Source: an uncultured Collinsella sp. (GTDB taxonomy: Bacteria; Actinomycetota; Coriobacteriia; Coriobacteriales; Coriobacteriaceae). Taken from it: a stretch of 64,000 bases of DNA. The number at the start of each line of letters is the position of its first letter. Position 1 is the stretch's first letter. The stretch is taken from the NCBI GenBank assembly GCA_902494195.1, contig CABUSH010000010.1, positions 1-64,000 of the forward strand. The letters are read 5' to 3'. A program made the translations under genes and the position numbers. Below the pieces are notes generated by a model. The model had not been told where the DNA came from and made no database searches. It saw nothing but the letters and a program-made list of their open reading frames with translations. This document shows positions 44,109 through 52,279 of this stretch, piece by piece.

Positions 44109-44171
44109 ATGCACCATATATACACGGCTCGCGATGCGGGCCGTTTTTGCAAAAGTTATCCATCGAGGTGA
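44109..44171 (+). CDS. Putative 20-residue leader peptide of the aro cluster
   Basis: ATG to TGA, 20 codons, containing Tyr (TAC), Phe (TTT) and Tyr (TAT) codons and ending 10 bases before the aroF ATG. The predicted transcript starts at or within 2 bases of its ATG, so it would be translated as a leaderless message. The intrinsic-terminator hairpin at 44124-44148 lies inside it. The amino acids fit a peptide-mediated sensor of aromatic amino acid supply, but the ORF is short and could be chance. Confidence 0.35.
   Translation: MHHIYTARDAGRFCKSYPSR
44124..44148 (+). terminator. Intrinsic terminator in the aro leader, candidate attenuator
   Basis: A 9-bp stem ACGGCTCGC with GCGGGCCGT (one U-G pair), three-base loop, then five T residues. 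It lies between the predicted start site and aroF, 34 bases before the aroF ATG, and would stop transcription of the cluster unless translation or a factor prevents its folding. Confidence 0.7.
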
Positions 44172-44181
44172 GAGGCACACC

Positions 44182-45207
44182 ATGATTGCAATTTTAAAGC
44201 AGAGCGCCAGCGACGAGGCCGTCAGCCATATCGTCAGCTGGATTGAGAAAAAGGGTCTGAAGACCGATGTCTCGCGCGGCGAGAACGAGACGATCATCGG
44301 CCTGGTGGGCGATACGACCAAGATCGACCCGTTCCTGCTCGAGTCCATGGATGTCGTCGAGCGCGTACAGCGCGTCTCCGAGCCGTTCAAGCGCGCCAAC
44401 CGCAAGTTCCACCCCGAGGACTCCGTCATCGACTGCGGCCACGGCGTCAAGATCGGCGGCGATCAGTTCCAGGTCATCGCCGGCCCGTGCTCAGTCGAGG
44501 GCGAGAACCTCATCCGCATCGCCCGCCGCGTGAAGGCCGCCGGCGCCACGATGCTGCGCGGCGGTGCCTACAAGCCCCGCACCTCTCCCTACGCCTACCA
44601 GGGCATGGGCCCCGCCGGCCTCGACCTGCTGTGCGAGGCGTCTGCCGAGCTCGATATGCCGATCGTCACCGAAATCATGGACCCACGCGACGTGCAGGTC
44701 TTCCTGGACAAGAAGATTGACGTCATGCAGATCGGCGCCCGCAACGCCCAGAACTTCCCCCTGCTCAAGGAGGTCGGCAAGACCCAGACTCCGATCTTGC
44801 TTAAGCGCGGCATGTCCGGCACGATCGACGAGCTGCTTATGGCAGCCGAGTACATCATGAGCGAGGGCAACGACAACGTCATCCTGTGCGAGCGCGGCAT
44901 CCGCACCTTCGAGACCCGCACCCGCAACACCTTCGACCTCAACGCCGTGCCGGTGCTGCACCACCTGTCGCACCTGCCCGTCGTCGCCGACCCCAGCCAC
45001 GCCACCGGCTACACCCGCTACGTTGAGCCCATGGCGCTCGCCGCGACCGCCTGCGGTGCCAACGGCCTGGAGATCGAGGTCCACGACGAGCCGAGCCGCG
45101 CCTGGTCCGACGGCGCCCAGGCCCTCACCCCCGATCAGTTCGACGACACCATGCGCCGCATCCGAGCCATCCGCGAGGTCGTCTGCCAAGAGACCGTTCA
45201 GGAGTAG
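44182..45207 (+). CDS. aroF: 3-deoxy-7-phosphoheptulonate (DAHP) synthase, type I-beta with regulatory domain
   Basis: First shikimate enzyme: PEP plus erythrose-4-phosphate to DAHP. From ATG 44182 (AGGTGAGAGG upstream) 341 residues. Residues 1-75 form a ferredoxin-like ACT-type domain (MIAILKQSASDEAVSHIV), the Thermotoga-type regulatory module that senses Tyr/Phe. The TIM barrel has AGPCSVEG, LRGGAYKPRTSPYAYQG, EIMDPRDV, QIGARNAQNF, LLKRGM and VVADPSHATG, with metal ligands Cys, His, Glu and Asp. Heads the cluster behind the attenuator. Confidence 0.97.
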   Translation: MIAILKQSASDEAVSHIVSWIEKKGLKTDVSRGENETIIGLVGDTTKIDPFLLESMDVVERVQRVSEPFKRANRKFHPEDSVIDCGHGVKIGGDQFQVIAGPCSVEGENLIRIARRVKAAGATMLRGGAYKPRTSPYAYQGMGPAGLDLLCEASAELDMPIVTEIMDPRDVQVFLDKKIDVMQIGARNAQNFPLLKEVGKTQTPILLKRGMSGTIDELLMAAEYIMSEGNDNVILCERGIRTFETRTRNTFDLNAVPVLHHLSHLPVVADPSHATGYTRYVEPMALAATACGANGLEIEVHDEPSRAWSDGAQALTPDQFDDTMRRIRAIREVVCQETVQE

Positions 45208-45210
45208 GCC

Positions 45211-46125
45211 ATGGGTACGGTGAGAAACGCGCGCGTTAACCAGGGCGGCCCCAAGTGCGCCGGCATCGTCGGCCTGGGCCTCATCGGCGGCAGCTTTGCG
45301 CGCGGCTATGCGCAGGCGGGCGTCCGCGTGCTGGCCTGGGACCCCGACGATGACGTCATGACGGCCGCCAGCATGGGTACCGTCGCCGGCGAGCTCAACG
45401 ACGAGACGCTCGGCGAGTGCGACATCATCGTCCTGGCTTGCTACCCCGAAGCCTGCATCGAGTGGCTCGAGGCGCATGCCCAGGCACTCGCCGACGCCAC
45501 CGACACCGAGGCTATCATGGGCCCCGTGGTGATCGACACGGTGGGCGTCAAGGGCATCGTGTGCGAGCGCGCCTTTGAGCTTGCCCGCGAGCACGGCTTT
45601 TACTTTGTGGGCGCGCACCCCATGGCGGGCACGCAGTACTCGGGCTATGCGCACTCCCGCGCCGACCTGTTCCAGGGTGCGCCACTCGTGCTCGTGCCGC
45701 CCGCGGTGGACGATGCGCTCAAGCTGGAGCTTTTGGGCCAGGTGCGCGAGATGGTGCGCCCCTTGGGCTTTGGCAAGTTCAGCGTGACCAGCGCCGCAGA
45801 GCACGACCGCGTCATCGCCTTCACGAGCCAGCTTGCGCACGTGGTATCCAACGCCTACGTCAAAAGCCCCACTGCCCAGGTCCACCACGGCTTTTCGGCC
45901 GGCAGCTACCGCGATCTCACCCGCGTGGCGCACCTCAACCCGCAAATGTGGTCCGAGCTCATGATCGACGACGCTGACGCGCTCGCCTTCGAGATCGACC
46001 ATCTGATCGAGTCGCTTGGCGCCTACAGCCGTGCGCTCAAGAACCGCGACCAGCGCTATCTGGAGAATCTTCTTGCCGAGGGAGACCGCATCAAGCGCGC
46101 GCTCGACGACGAGTCCTCCCACTAG
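45211..46125 (+). CDS. tyrA: Prephenate dehydrogenase
   Basis: Oxidative decarboxylation of prephenate to 4-hydroxyphenylpyruvate for tyrosine. 304 residues: NAD(P)-binding GIVGLGLIGGSFARGY (about 18-33), VIDTVGVKG, GAHPMAGTQYSGY with the catalytic His, and ITSQLAHVVSNAY-like FTSQLAHVVSNAY. There is no C-terminal ACT domain, so it is unlikely to be regulated by tyrosine through that route. ATG 3 bases after the aroF stop with GGAG inside the aroF tail. Confidence 0.96.
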   Translation: MGTVRNARVNQGGPKCAGIVGLGLIGGSFARGYAQAGVRVLAWDPDDDVMTAASMGTVAGELNDETLGECDIIVLACYPEACIEWLEAHAQALADATDTEAIMGPVVIDTVGVKGIVCERAFELAREHGFYFVGAHPMAGTQYSGYAHSRADLFQGAPLVLVPPAVDDALKLELLGQVREMVRPLGFGKFSVTSAAEHDRVIAFTSQLAHVVSNAYVKSPTAQVHHGFSAGSYRDLTRVAHLNPQMWSELMIDDADALAFEIDHLIESLGAYSRALKNRDQRYLENLLAEGDRIKRALDDESSH

Positions 46126-46161
46126 ACCACCTATCACGCCAGGTCGAAAGGACCGAAGCTT

Positions 46162-47268
46162 ATGGCGATTACCATCGATATCGACACTGCACGCCCCTAT
46201 CAGGTGCATGTTGGCACGTTTTTGCTGGAGCAGGCGGGACCGCTCGTGCGCGCCACTGCCGGCGGCACCAAGGCCGTCATCGTGACGGACACCAACGTGG
46301 GCCCGCTCTACCAGATGCCCGTTAAGCAGAGCCTGGAGGCGTCAGGCTACGAGGTGAGCATCTGCACCTTCGAGGCCGGCGAAGCCCATAAGCGCGCCGA
46401 AACCTATGTTGCCATTTTGGAGTTTGTGGCCGAGCACGAGCTTTCACGCTCCGACGTGATCGTGGCGCTTGGCGGCGGTGTCGTGGGCGACGTGGCGGGC
46501 TTTGTGGCCGCCACCTACATGCGCGGCTGCAAGTTTGTGCAGATCCCGACGAGCCTGCTCGCCATGGTGGATTCGTCGGTGGGCGGCAAGACCGCCATCG
46601 ACCTTGCTGCCGGCAAGAACTTGGCCGGCGCCTTTTGGCAGCCGAGCGTGGTTATCGCCGACGTGGGGTGCCTGGCCACCCTCACGCCCGAGCAGTTCGC
46701 TGACGGCTGCGGCGAGGTCATCAAGCATGCCGTGATTGCCGATCCGGAGCTTTTCGCCGAGCTGGAGAAGACCCCGCTCACGCTGGAGCTGCTCAACCGC
46801 GACGTGGCCCGCGTAGCGCTCATCATCGCCCGCAATATCGACATCAAGCGCGCTGTGGTCGTAGCCGACGAACGCGAAACCAACCAGCGCAAGCTCCTCA
46901 ACTTTGGACACAGCGCCGGACACGCCGTCGAGGCCTGCGAGCACTTTGAGCTCGGACACGGCAACTGCGTGTCGATCGGCATGGGCATCATCACGCGCGC
47001 CGCGGCCCTGCACGGCGTCTGCGATGCTGCACTGCCCGGTCGTATTGAGGAACTCTGCGCCCGCCATGGCCTCAAGACCCGCTGCGACCTCGATGTCGAT
47101 GCCGTCTTTGCCGAGGCGCTCCACGACAAGAAGCGCGCGGGCGACACCATCGATCTGGTGATTCCGCACGGCATTGGCCGCTGCAGCATCGACCGCACGC
47201 CGCTTTCCACTTTCCACGAACTCATTGCCGAAGGCCTCGGCCAGAAGGGAGACGCATCCGCATGCTAG
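46162..47268 (+). CDS. aroB: 3-dehydroquinate synthase
   Basis: NAD+- and metal-dependent cyclisation of DAHP. 368 residues with VIVTDTNVGPLY, ALGGGVVGDVAGFVAATYMRG, QIPTSLLAMVDSSVGGKTAID, NFGHSAGHAVE (metal His) and the C-terminal VIPHGIGRC segment. ATG after AAAGGACC. Overlaps aroA by 7 bases. Confidence 0.98.
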   Translation: MAITIDIDTARPYQVHVGTFLLEQAGPLVRATAGGTKAVIVTDTNVGPLYQMPVKQSLEASGYEVSICTFEAGEAHKRAETYVAILEFVAEHELSRSDVIVALGGGVVGDVAGFVAATYMRGCKFVQIPTSLLAMVDSSVGGKTAIDLAAGKNLAGAFWQPSVVIADVGCLATLTPEQFADGCGEVIKHAVIADPELFAELEKTPLTLELLNRDVARVALIIARNIDIKRAVVVADERETNQRKLLNFGHSAGHAVEACEHFELGHGNCVSIGMGIITRAAALHGVCDAALPGRIEELCARHGLKTRCDLDVDAVFAEALHDKKRAGDTIDLVIPHGIGRCSIDRTPLSTFHELIAEGLGQKGDASAC

Positions 47269-48581
47269 CCCGCATCACCCCGTCCCCGCTCAAGGGCACC
47301 GTTCCCGCCATCGCGTCCAAGTCGATGGCGCATCGCCTGATCATCTGCGCCGCGCTTGCCAACGGCGAGACGCACGTTACCTGCAACACTACCTGCGCCG
47401 ACATCGAGGCCACGGTGCGTTGCCTTACGGCCCTGGGCGCCCGCATCGAGACCGTCGAGGACGGCTTCCAGGTCCACCCCACCATGAAGAGTGTTGAGTT
47501 TGGCCTGCTCAAGGCCCTTGCCGGCGGCACGCTTGACTGCGGCGAAAGCGGCTCCACGCTGCGCTTTATGCTGCCTGTCGCCTGCGCGTTGGGTGCGGAT
47601 GCCACCTTCGTGGGCCAGGGCCGCCTTGGCACTCGCCCGCTCTCCCCGCTCTCGGACGAGATCATCGCCGCCGGCTGCGACCTACAGGGTCTGGGCGGTT
47701 TTCCGCTCAAGACGAGCGGACGCATGCGCCCGGGTACCTTTGTGCTGCCGGGCAACGTGAGCTCGCAGTATATCTCGGGCCTGCTGCTGGCAGCCCCGCT
47801 GCTTGCGCAGCCCTCCTGCGTGCAGGTGACCGGCCTCATTGAGAGTCGCCCCTATATCAACCTGACGATCCAGGCCATGAAGGCCTTTGGCGTCGAGGTC
47901 AACGTCGAGCGTATTCCCGCCCGGGACGGCCAGCCCGAGGTCACGAACTTCCGCGTGAGCAGTGGCTCGTATCGCACGCCCGGCAGCGTGGCCGTCGAGG
48001 GTGACTGGTCCAACGCTGCCTTTTGGCTGTGTGCCGGCGCTATCGGCACCGACCCCATCACCGTCGAGGGTGTGTCCCTGAGCTCCGCACAGGGCGACCG
48101 CAACGTGCTCGCCGCGCTTTCGCGCTTTGGCGCCCGCATCGTGCGTTCCACCAACGCCGCCACCGTGCAGTCCGACAAGCTCGCCGGCTTTGAGATGAGC
48201 GCCCACGACATTCCCGACCTGGTGCCCGTAATCTCGGCCGTGGCCTCGCTGGCACAGGGCCGCACGTTCATCCGCGACTGTGCGCGCCTGCGCATCAAGG
48301 AATCTGACCGTCTGGTCACCACCACCCGCGAGCTTACCGCGCTGGGCGCACAGGTGCGCATCGCCGGTGACGACCTCATCATCAAGGGCGTCGATGCCCT
48401 TACCGGCGGCGAGGTCGATTCGCACAACGACCACCGCATCGCCATGATGGCAGCCATCGCCGCGAGCCGTGCCACCGGCGAGGTCGTGATCCACGGCGCC
48501 GAGGCCGTCAACAAGTCCTATCCCGATTTCTTCGACCACTACCGCCTGTTGGGCGGCAAGGTCACGCTCGAGGAGGAATAG
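47262..48581 (+). CDS. aroA: 3-phosphoshikimate 1-carboxyvinyltransferase (EPSP synthase)
   Basis: Transfers the enolpyruvyl group of PEP to shikimate-3-phosphate. 439 residues, with the KSMAHRLIICAALANG start (usually KS.S.R), DCGESGSTLRFM, QGRLGTRPL, and the C-terminal RIKESDRLVTTTREL and SHNDHRIAMM motifs, plus GNVSSQYISGLLLAAP. The conserved N-terminal Ser of KSxS is Met here (KSMAHR), an alternative seen in some classes. ATG overlaps the aroB end. Confidence 0.97.
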   Translation: MLARITPSPLKGTVPAIASKSMAHRLIICAALANGETHVTCNTTCADIEATVRCLTALGARIETVEDGFQVHPTMKSVEFGLLKALAGGTLDCGESGSTLRFMLPVACALGADATFVGQGRLGTRPLSPLSDEIIAAGCDLQGLGGFPLKTSGRMRPGTFVLPGNVSSQYISGLLLAAPLLAQPSCVQVTGLIESRPYINLTIQAMKAFGVEVNVERIPARDGQPEVTNFRVSSGSYRTPGSVAVEGDWSNAAFWLCAGAIGTDPITVEGVSLSSAQGDRNVLAALSRFGARIVRSTNAATVQSDKLAGFEMSAHDIPDLVPVISAVASLAQGRTFIRDCARLRIKESDRLVTTTRELTALGAQVRIAGDDLIIKGVDALTGGEVDSHNDHRIAMMAAIAASRATGEVVIHGAEAVNKSYPDFFDHYRLLGGKVTLEEE

Positions 48582-48582
48582 C

Positions 48583-49680
48583 ATGTCCTCGACCTTTGGC
48601 AACGTTTTGCATCTGAGCATTTTCGGCCAATCACACTCCCCCGCCATCGGCTGCTCGCTCGATGGCATCCCGGCGGGCATCGCTGTGGACCAGGAGCAGC
48701 TGCAGGCCTTTTTGGATCGTCGCGCCCCCGGTCGCGACGAGACCGCGACCAAACGCCGCGAGGCCGACGCCGCCCACATCATCGCCGGTGTTGTCGATGG
48801 ACATACCACCGGCGCGCCCATCGCCGCGATTATCGAGAACACCAACACGCGCTCCAAGGATTACTCCGAGCTGCGCCGCAAGCCCCGTCCGGGACATGCC
48901 GATTACCCGGCGCGTGTGAAGTATCACAACATGCACGATGTCGCTGGTGGCGGGCATTTCTCCGGCCGCCTAACAGCACCCCTGTGCATCGCCGGCGGCA
49001 TTGCGCTGCAGGCACTCGAGGCCCGCGGCATTCAGGTCATGGCGCACGTCGCGCAGACCGGCGGCATCTCCGACCTGCCGATGGACGATATGGTCTATCG
49101 CGAGGCCGACCGCAAGGCGATCCTTACGAACGATCTGCCGTGCATTGACGCCGCCGCAGCCGGCCGCATGCGCGAGGAGATTCTTGCCGCGCGCGACGAG
49201 CTCGACAGCATCGGCGGCATCGTGGAGTGCGGCATTTACGGGCTTCCCGCGGGTATCGGCGACCCCATGTTCGACGGCATCGAAAACCGCATCGCGCAAA
49301 TCGCGTTTGGCATTCCCGCCGTAAAGGGCGTGGAGTTTGGCATGGGCTTTGCCGTGGCCGCCATGCGCGGCAGCGAGAACAACGATCCGTATCGCATCGA
49401 CGCCGAGACCGGCGAAATCGAGGTCGAGTCCAATAACGCCGGCGGCATCCTGGGCGGTATTTCGACCGGCGCGCCCGTCATGTGGCGCATGGCCGTAAAG
49501 CCGACGCCCTCAATTGGCCGCGAACAGCAGACCGTAGACATGGACGCCATGGAAAATGCCGAGCTCTCAGTCCACGGCCGTCACGATCCCTGCATCGTCC
49601 CCCGAGCCGTCCCCGTAGCCGAAGCAGCCGCCGCCCTCGCCATCTGGGACGCCCTCCTCGAGGACGCAGCCCAGCTCTAA
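48583..49680 (+). CDS. aroC: Chorismate synthase
   Basis: FMN-dependent elimination of EPSP to chorismate. 365 residues with SIFGQSHSPAIGCSLDGIPAG at the N-terminus, KPRPGHADYPARVKY, and GGGHFSGRLTAPLC; C-terminal ARHDPCIVPRAVPV-like segment (here GRHDPCIVPRAVPVAE). ATG after GAGGAGGAATAGC. Followed by a palindromic element, not by the next gene directly. Confidence 0.98.
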   Translation: MSSTFGNVLHLSIFGQSHSPAIGCSLDGIPAGIAVDQEQLQAFLDRRAPGRDETATKRREADAAHIIAGVVDGHTTGAPIAAIIENTNTRSKDYSELRRKPRPGHADYPARVKYHNMHDVAGGGHFSGRLTAPLCIAGGIALQALEARGIQVMAHVAQTGGISDLPMDDMVYREADRKAILTNDLPCIDAAAAGRMREEILAARDELDSIGGIVECGIYGLPAGIGDPMFDGIENRIAQIAFGIPAVKGVEFGMGFAVAAMRGSENNDPYRIDAETGEIEVESNNAGGILGGISTGAPVMWRMAVKPTPSIGREQQTVDMDAMENAELSVHGRHDPCIVPRAVPVAEAAAALAIWDALLEDAAQL

Positions 49681-49688
49681 AAATCTCT

Positions 49689-49708
49689 GGGGGCCAACTC
49701 CGGCCCCC
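49689..49708 (+). terminator. GC-only hairpin after aroC
   Basis: GGGGGCC, AACTCC loop, GGCCCCC, nine bases past the aroC stop. No T-run follows, so it is at most a weak terminator or a 3'-end stabiliser. Confidence 0.35.
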
Positions 49709-49721
49709 CCACGCCCACCCA

Positions 49722-49797
49722 GTGATTTTTCTGGGACGGGGATTAAAAAATCATTAGGTACGCAATGATTTTTTAATCCCCGTCCCAGAAAAATCAC
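49722..49797. repeat. 76-base palindromic element between aroC and pheA
   Basis: Two 34-base arms that are exact reverse complements flank an 8-base loop AGGTACGC. Each arm has a CTGGGACGGGGATT block next to an A/T-rich block, so it can fold into a long hairpin on either strand. There is no ORF. It interrupts the otherwise tightly packed aro cluster and shares the GGGAC(G/A)GG core with the element at 52218-52258. Confidence 0.9.
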
Positions 49798-49818
49798 CGA
49801 CACGTGAAAGGGGTCCCT

Positions 49819-50964
49819 ATGGACCTTGCTGACATCCGCCAGACCATCGATGGCATCGACACCGCGCTCCTCAACAGCTTTGTCGAGCGCATGGACATTG
49901 CCACCGAAGTCGCCAAGTCAAAAATCGAGATGGGCAAGGCCGTCTTTGACCCCGCCCGTGAGCGTTCCAAGCTCAACAACCTCGCCAGCCGCGCGCCCGA
50001 GCGCTACGAGGCGCAGACCATCACCCTGTTCCGTCTCCTCATGAGCATGAGCAAGGCCGAGCAGCAGCGCTACATCAACGAGCTCAAGGGCATCACGGTG
50101 TCGCAAAAAGCCCATGCCACGGCCGTAGCCTTCGATGCGCCCTTCCCCCAAACGGCCAGCGTCGCATGCCAGGGTGTGGAAGGTGCCTATAGCCAGATCG
50201 CCGCGTGCAAACTCTTCGACGTGCCCGACATCGCGTTCTTCGAGACCTTCGAGGGCGTCATGCGCGCCGTGCGCGACGGCTTCTGCGAGTTTGGCGTGCT
50301 GCCCATCGAGAACTCCACCGCCGGCTCAGTCAACGCCGTCTACGACCTGCTCGCCCAGTTCGACTTCTATATCGTGCGCTCGCTACGACTCAAGATCGAT
50401 CACAACTTGCTCGTCAAACCCGGCACCAAGCTCGCCGACGTACGCGAGGTCTACAGCCACGGCCAAGCCATTGCCCAGTGTGCCGGCTTTATCGAGTCCC
50501 ACGACCTGCACGCCACCAAGTACCCCAACACCGCCATGTCGGCCGAGATGGTCGCCAGCTCCGAGCGCACCGATGTTGCCGCCATCGCATCGCGCAGCTG
50601 CGCGGCACTCTATGGCCTGGAGGTGCTGGAGCCCAACATTCAGGACTCGGACAACAACTACACGCGCTTTGTCGTCATCAGCCGCGAGCCGCGCGTCTAC
50701 CCCGGCGCTAATCGCACCTCGCTCATGATCACCACGGCCAACGAGCCGGGCGCCCTCTATCGCGTGCTCGAGCGCTTCTACGCGCTCAACATCAACCTCA
50801 TCAAGCTCGAGAGCCGTCCCATCCCCGGCCGCGACTTTGAGTTTATGTTCTACTTTGATCTGGACTGCCCCTTTGGCAGCAAGGCCCTCGACGACCTGCT
50901 CGATTCCATCGACGAAGTGTGCGAGAGCTTCACCTACTTTGGCAGCTACACGGAGGTGCTCTAG
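49819..50964 (+). CDS. pheA: Bifunctional chorismate mutase / prephenate dehydratase
   Basis: Chorismate to prephenate to phenylpyruvate. 381 residues in three domains: an AroQ-class chorismate mutase helix bundle (1-95, DLADIRQTIDGIDTALLNSF, with ATEVAKSK), prephenate dehydratase (about 110-285, GVEGAYSQIAACKLF, VLPIENSTAGSV, TRFVVISRE) and a C-terminal ACT domain with the GALYRVLERF and ESRPIPGRDFEFMF segments that bind phenylalanine. ATG 49819 chosen because GAAAGGGG precedes it; a GTG five codons earlier has no ribosome-binding site. Confidence 0.96.
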   Translation: MDLADIRQTIDGIDTALLNSFVERMDIATEVAKSKIEMGKAVFDPARERSKLNNLASRAPERYEAQTITLFRLLMSMSKAEQQRYINELKGITVSQKAHATAVAFDAPFPQTASVACQGVEGAYSQIAACKLFDVPDIAFFETFEGVMRAVRDGFCEFGVLPIENSTAGSVNAVYDLLAQFDFYIVRSLRLKIDHNLLVKPGTKLADVREVYSHGQAIAQCAGFIESHDLHATKYPNTAMSAEMVASSERTDVAAIASRSCAALYGLEVLEPNIQDSDNNYTRFVVISREPRVYPGANRTSLMITTANEPGALYRVLERFYALNINLIKLESRPIPGRDFEFMFYFDLDCPFGSKALDDLLDSIDEVCESFTYFGSYTEVL

Positions 50965-52215
50965 ATGACCGATACCGCCGCAACCCGTCCCTACGGCGTG
51001 CTGGGCCGTGTGCTGGGCCACAGCTACACCCCGACCATCTACAAGGAGCTCGCTGGGCTCGAGTACGTGCGATTTGAGCGCGAGCCCGAGGACCTCGCGG
51101 CCTTTATGATGGGCGACGAGTGGGAGGGCACCAACGTGACCATCCCCTACAAGCGCGCCGTCATGGAGTATCTGGACGAGCTGAGCCCGCTCGCCGAGCG
51201 CATGGGCAACGTCAACACCATCACGCGCCTGCCTGACGGCCGCCTGCGCGGCGACAACACCGACTACTTTGGTTTTCAGTGCCTGGTCGAGGAGCTGGGC
51301 GTAGAGGTTGCCGGCAAGAAGGTCCTCGTGCTCGGCGCCACCGGCGGCGCAGGCACCACGGCAAGCATGGTGCTCGGCGACCTTGGCGCCACCGTGGTGC
51401 CCGTGGGCCGCACGAGCGAGGTCAACTACGGCAATATCGCGCAGCAGTCCGACGCCGCCCTGCTCGTCAACTGCACGCCCGCCGGCATGTTCCCCCATTG
51501 CCCCGACGCGCCTTGCACGCTCGAAGGGCTCGATGCGCTCGAAGGCGTTATCGACATTGTCTACAACCCCGCCCGCACGGGACTCATGCTCGAGACCGAG
51601 CGCCGCGGCATCCCCTGCATCGGTGGCCTGCTAATGCTCGTGGCCCAAGCGGCACAGGCCGTCGAGCGCTATACCGGCCAAGTCACCCCGCGCAAGCGCA
51701 TCTTAGACGTAACGGAGCGCCTGTCCCGCCGCGAACAGAACATCGCGCTGATCGGCATGCCGGGCTCGGGCAAAACCCGCGTGGGTGAGCAGATCGCCCA
51801 GCTCACGGGCCGCGAGCACATCGACCTCGATCGCGCCCTCGAGAAGCGTCTGGGCATGCCCTGTGCCGACTTTATCGTCGAGCGCGGCGAGGCGGCCTTC
51901 CGCAAGCAGGAGACGGCGGCGCTGTCCGACATCTCCAAGCGCAGCGGCCTGGTGCTCTCCACCGGCGGCGGCGTGGTCACGCGTGACGAGAACTATCCGC
52001 TGCTGCACCAGAACAGCCAGATCGTGATGCTCAACCGCAAGCTCGATGAACTCGCCCACAAGGGCCGCCCCATCACCGCCCGCGACGGCATCGACAAGCT
52101 GGCCGAACAGCGTATGCCGCGCTACCGCGCCTGGGCCGACTACATCATCGACTCACGCGACTGTGCCGCCAACACCGCCCAAGCCCTCCTCGACACCCTC
52201 CCACCCGCTCTCTAA
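50965..52215 (+). CDS. aroE-aroK: Fused shikimate dehydrogenase / shikimate kinase
   Basis: 416 residues carrying two successive pathway steps. Residues 1-250 are AroE: GVLGRVLGHSYTPTIY, GTNVTIPYKRAVM with catalytic Lys, DNTDYFGF, the dinucleotide loop VLGATGGAGTTAS and NCTPAGMF. The usual SxSPxxHN substrate motif reads HSYTPTIYK, so one Ser is replaced. Residues 251-416 are AroK: Walker A IGMPGSGKT, HIDLDRALE, RGEAAFRKQE, STGGGVVTR and GRPITARDG. ATG directly after the pheA stop. Separate genes are more usual in bacteria; a fusion channels dehydroshikimate to shikimate-3-phosphate. Confidence 0.95.
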   Translation: MTDTAATRPYGVLGRVLGHSYTPTIYKELAGLEYVRFEREPEDLAAFMMGDEWEGTNVTIPYKRAVMEYLDELSPLAERMGNVNTITRLPDGRLRGDNTDYFGFQCLVEELGVEVAGKKVLVLGATGGAGTTASMVLGDLGATVVPVGRTSEVNYGNIAQQSDAALLVNCTPAGMFPHCPDAPCTLEGLDALEGVIDIVYNPARTGLMLETERRGIPCIGGLLMLVAQAAQAVERYTGQVTPRKRILDVTERLSRREQNIALIGMPGSGKTRVGEQIAQLTGREHIDLDRALEKRLGMPCADFIVERGEAAFRKQETAALSDISKRSGLVLSTGGGVVTRDENYPLLHQNSQIVMLNRKLDELAHKGRPITARDGIDKLAEQRMPRYRAWADYIIDSRDCAANTAQALLDTLPPAL

Positions 52216-52217
52216 CC

Positions 52218-52258
52218 AAAACCACCACAAAGGGGACAGGCACCTTTGTGGTGGTTTT
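52218..52258 (+). terminator. Palindromic GGGGACAGGCACC element and hairpin with T-run after aroE-aroK
   Basis: AAAACCACCACAAAGG and CCTTTGTGGTGGTTTT arms (16 bp, perfect) around GGACAGGCA, ending in TTTT. It looks like an intrinsic terminator, yet aroQ starts 22 bases later with its own ribosome-binding site. The GGGGACAGGCACC core resembles widespread REP-like units in other bacteria (inference from memory). Confidence 0.7.
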
Positions 52259-52279
52259 CCAATCGCAAAGGAAGCAACC

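Noticed and set aside
44491..46209. 572-codon minus-strand open frame opposite aroF and tyrA
   Set aside because: Shadow ORF spanning two real genes with no homology.
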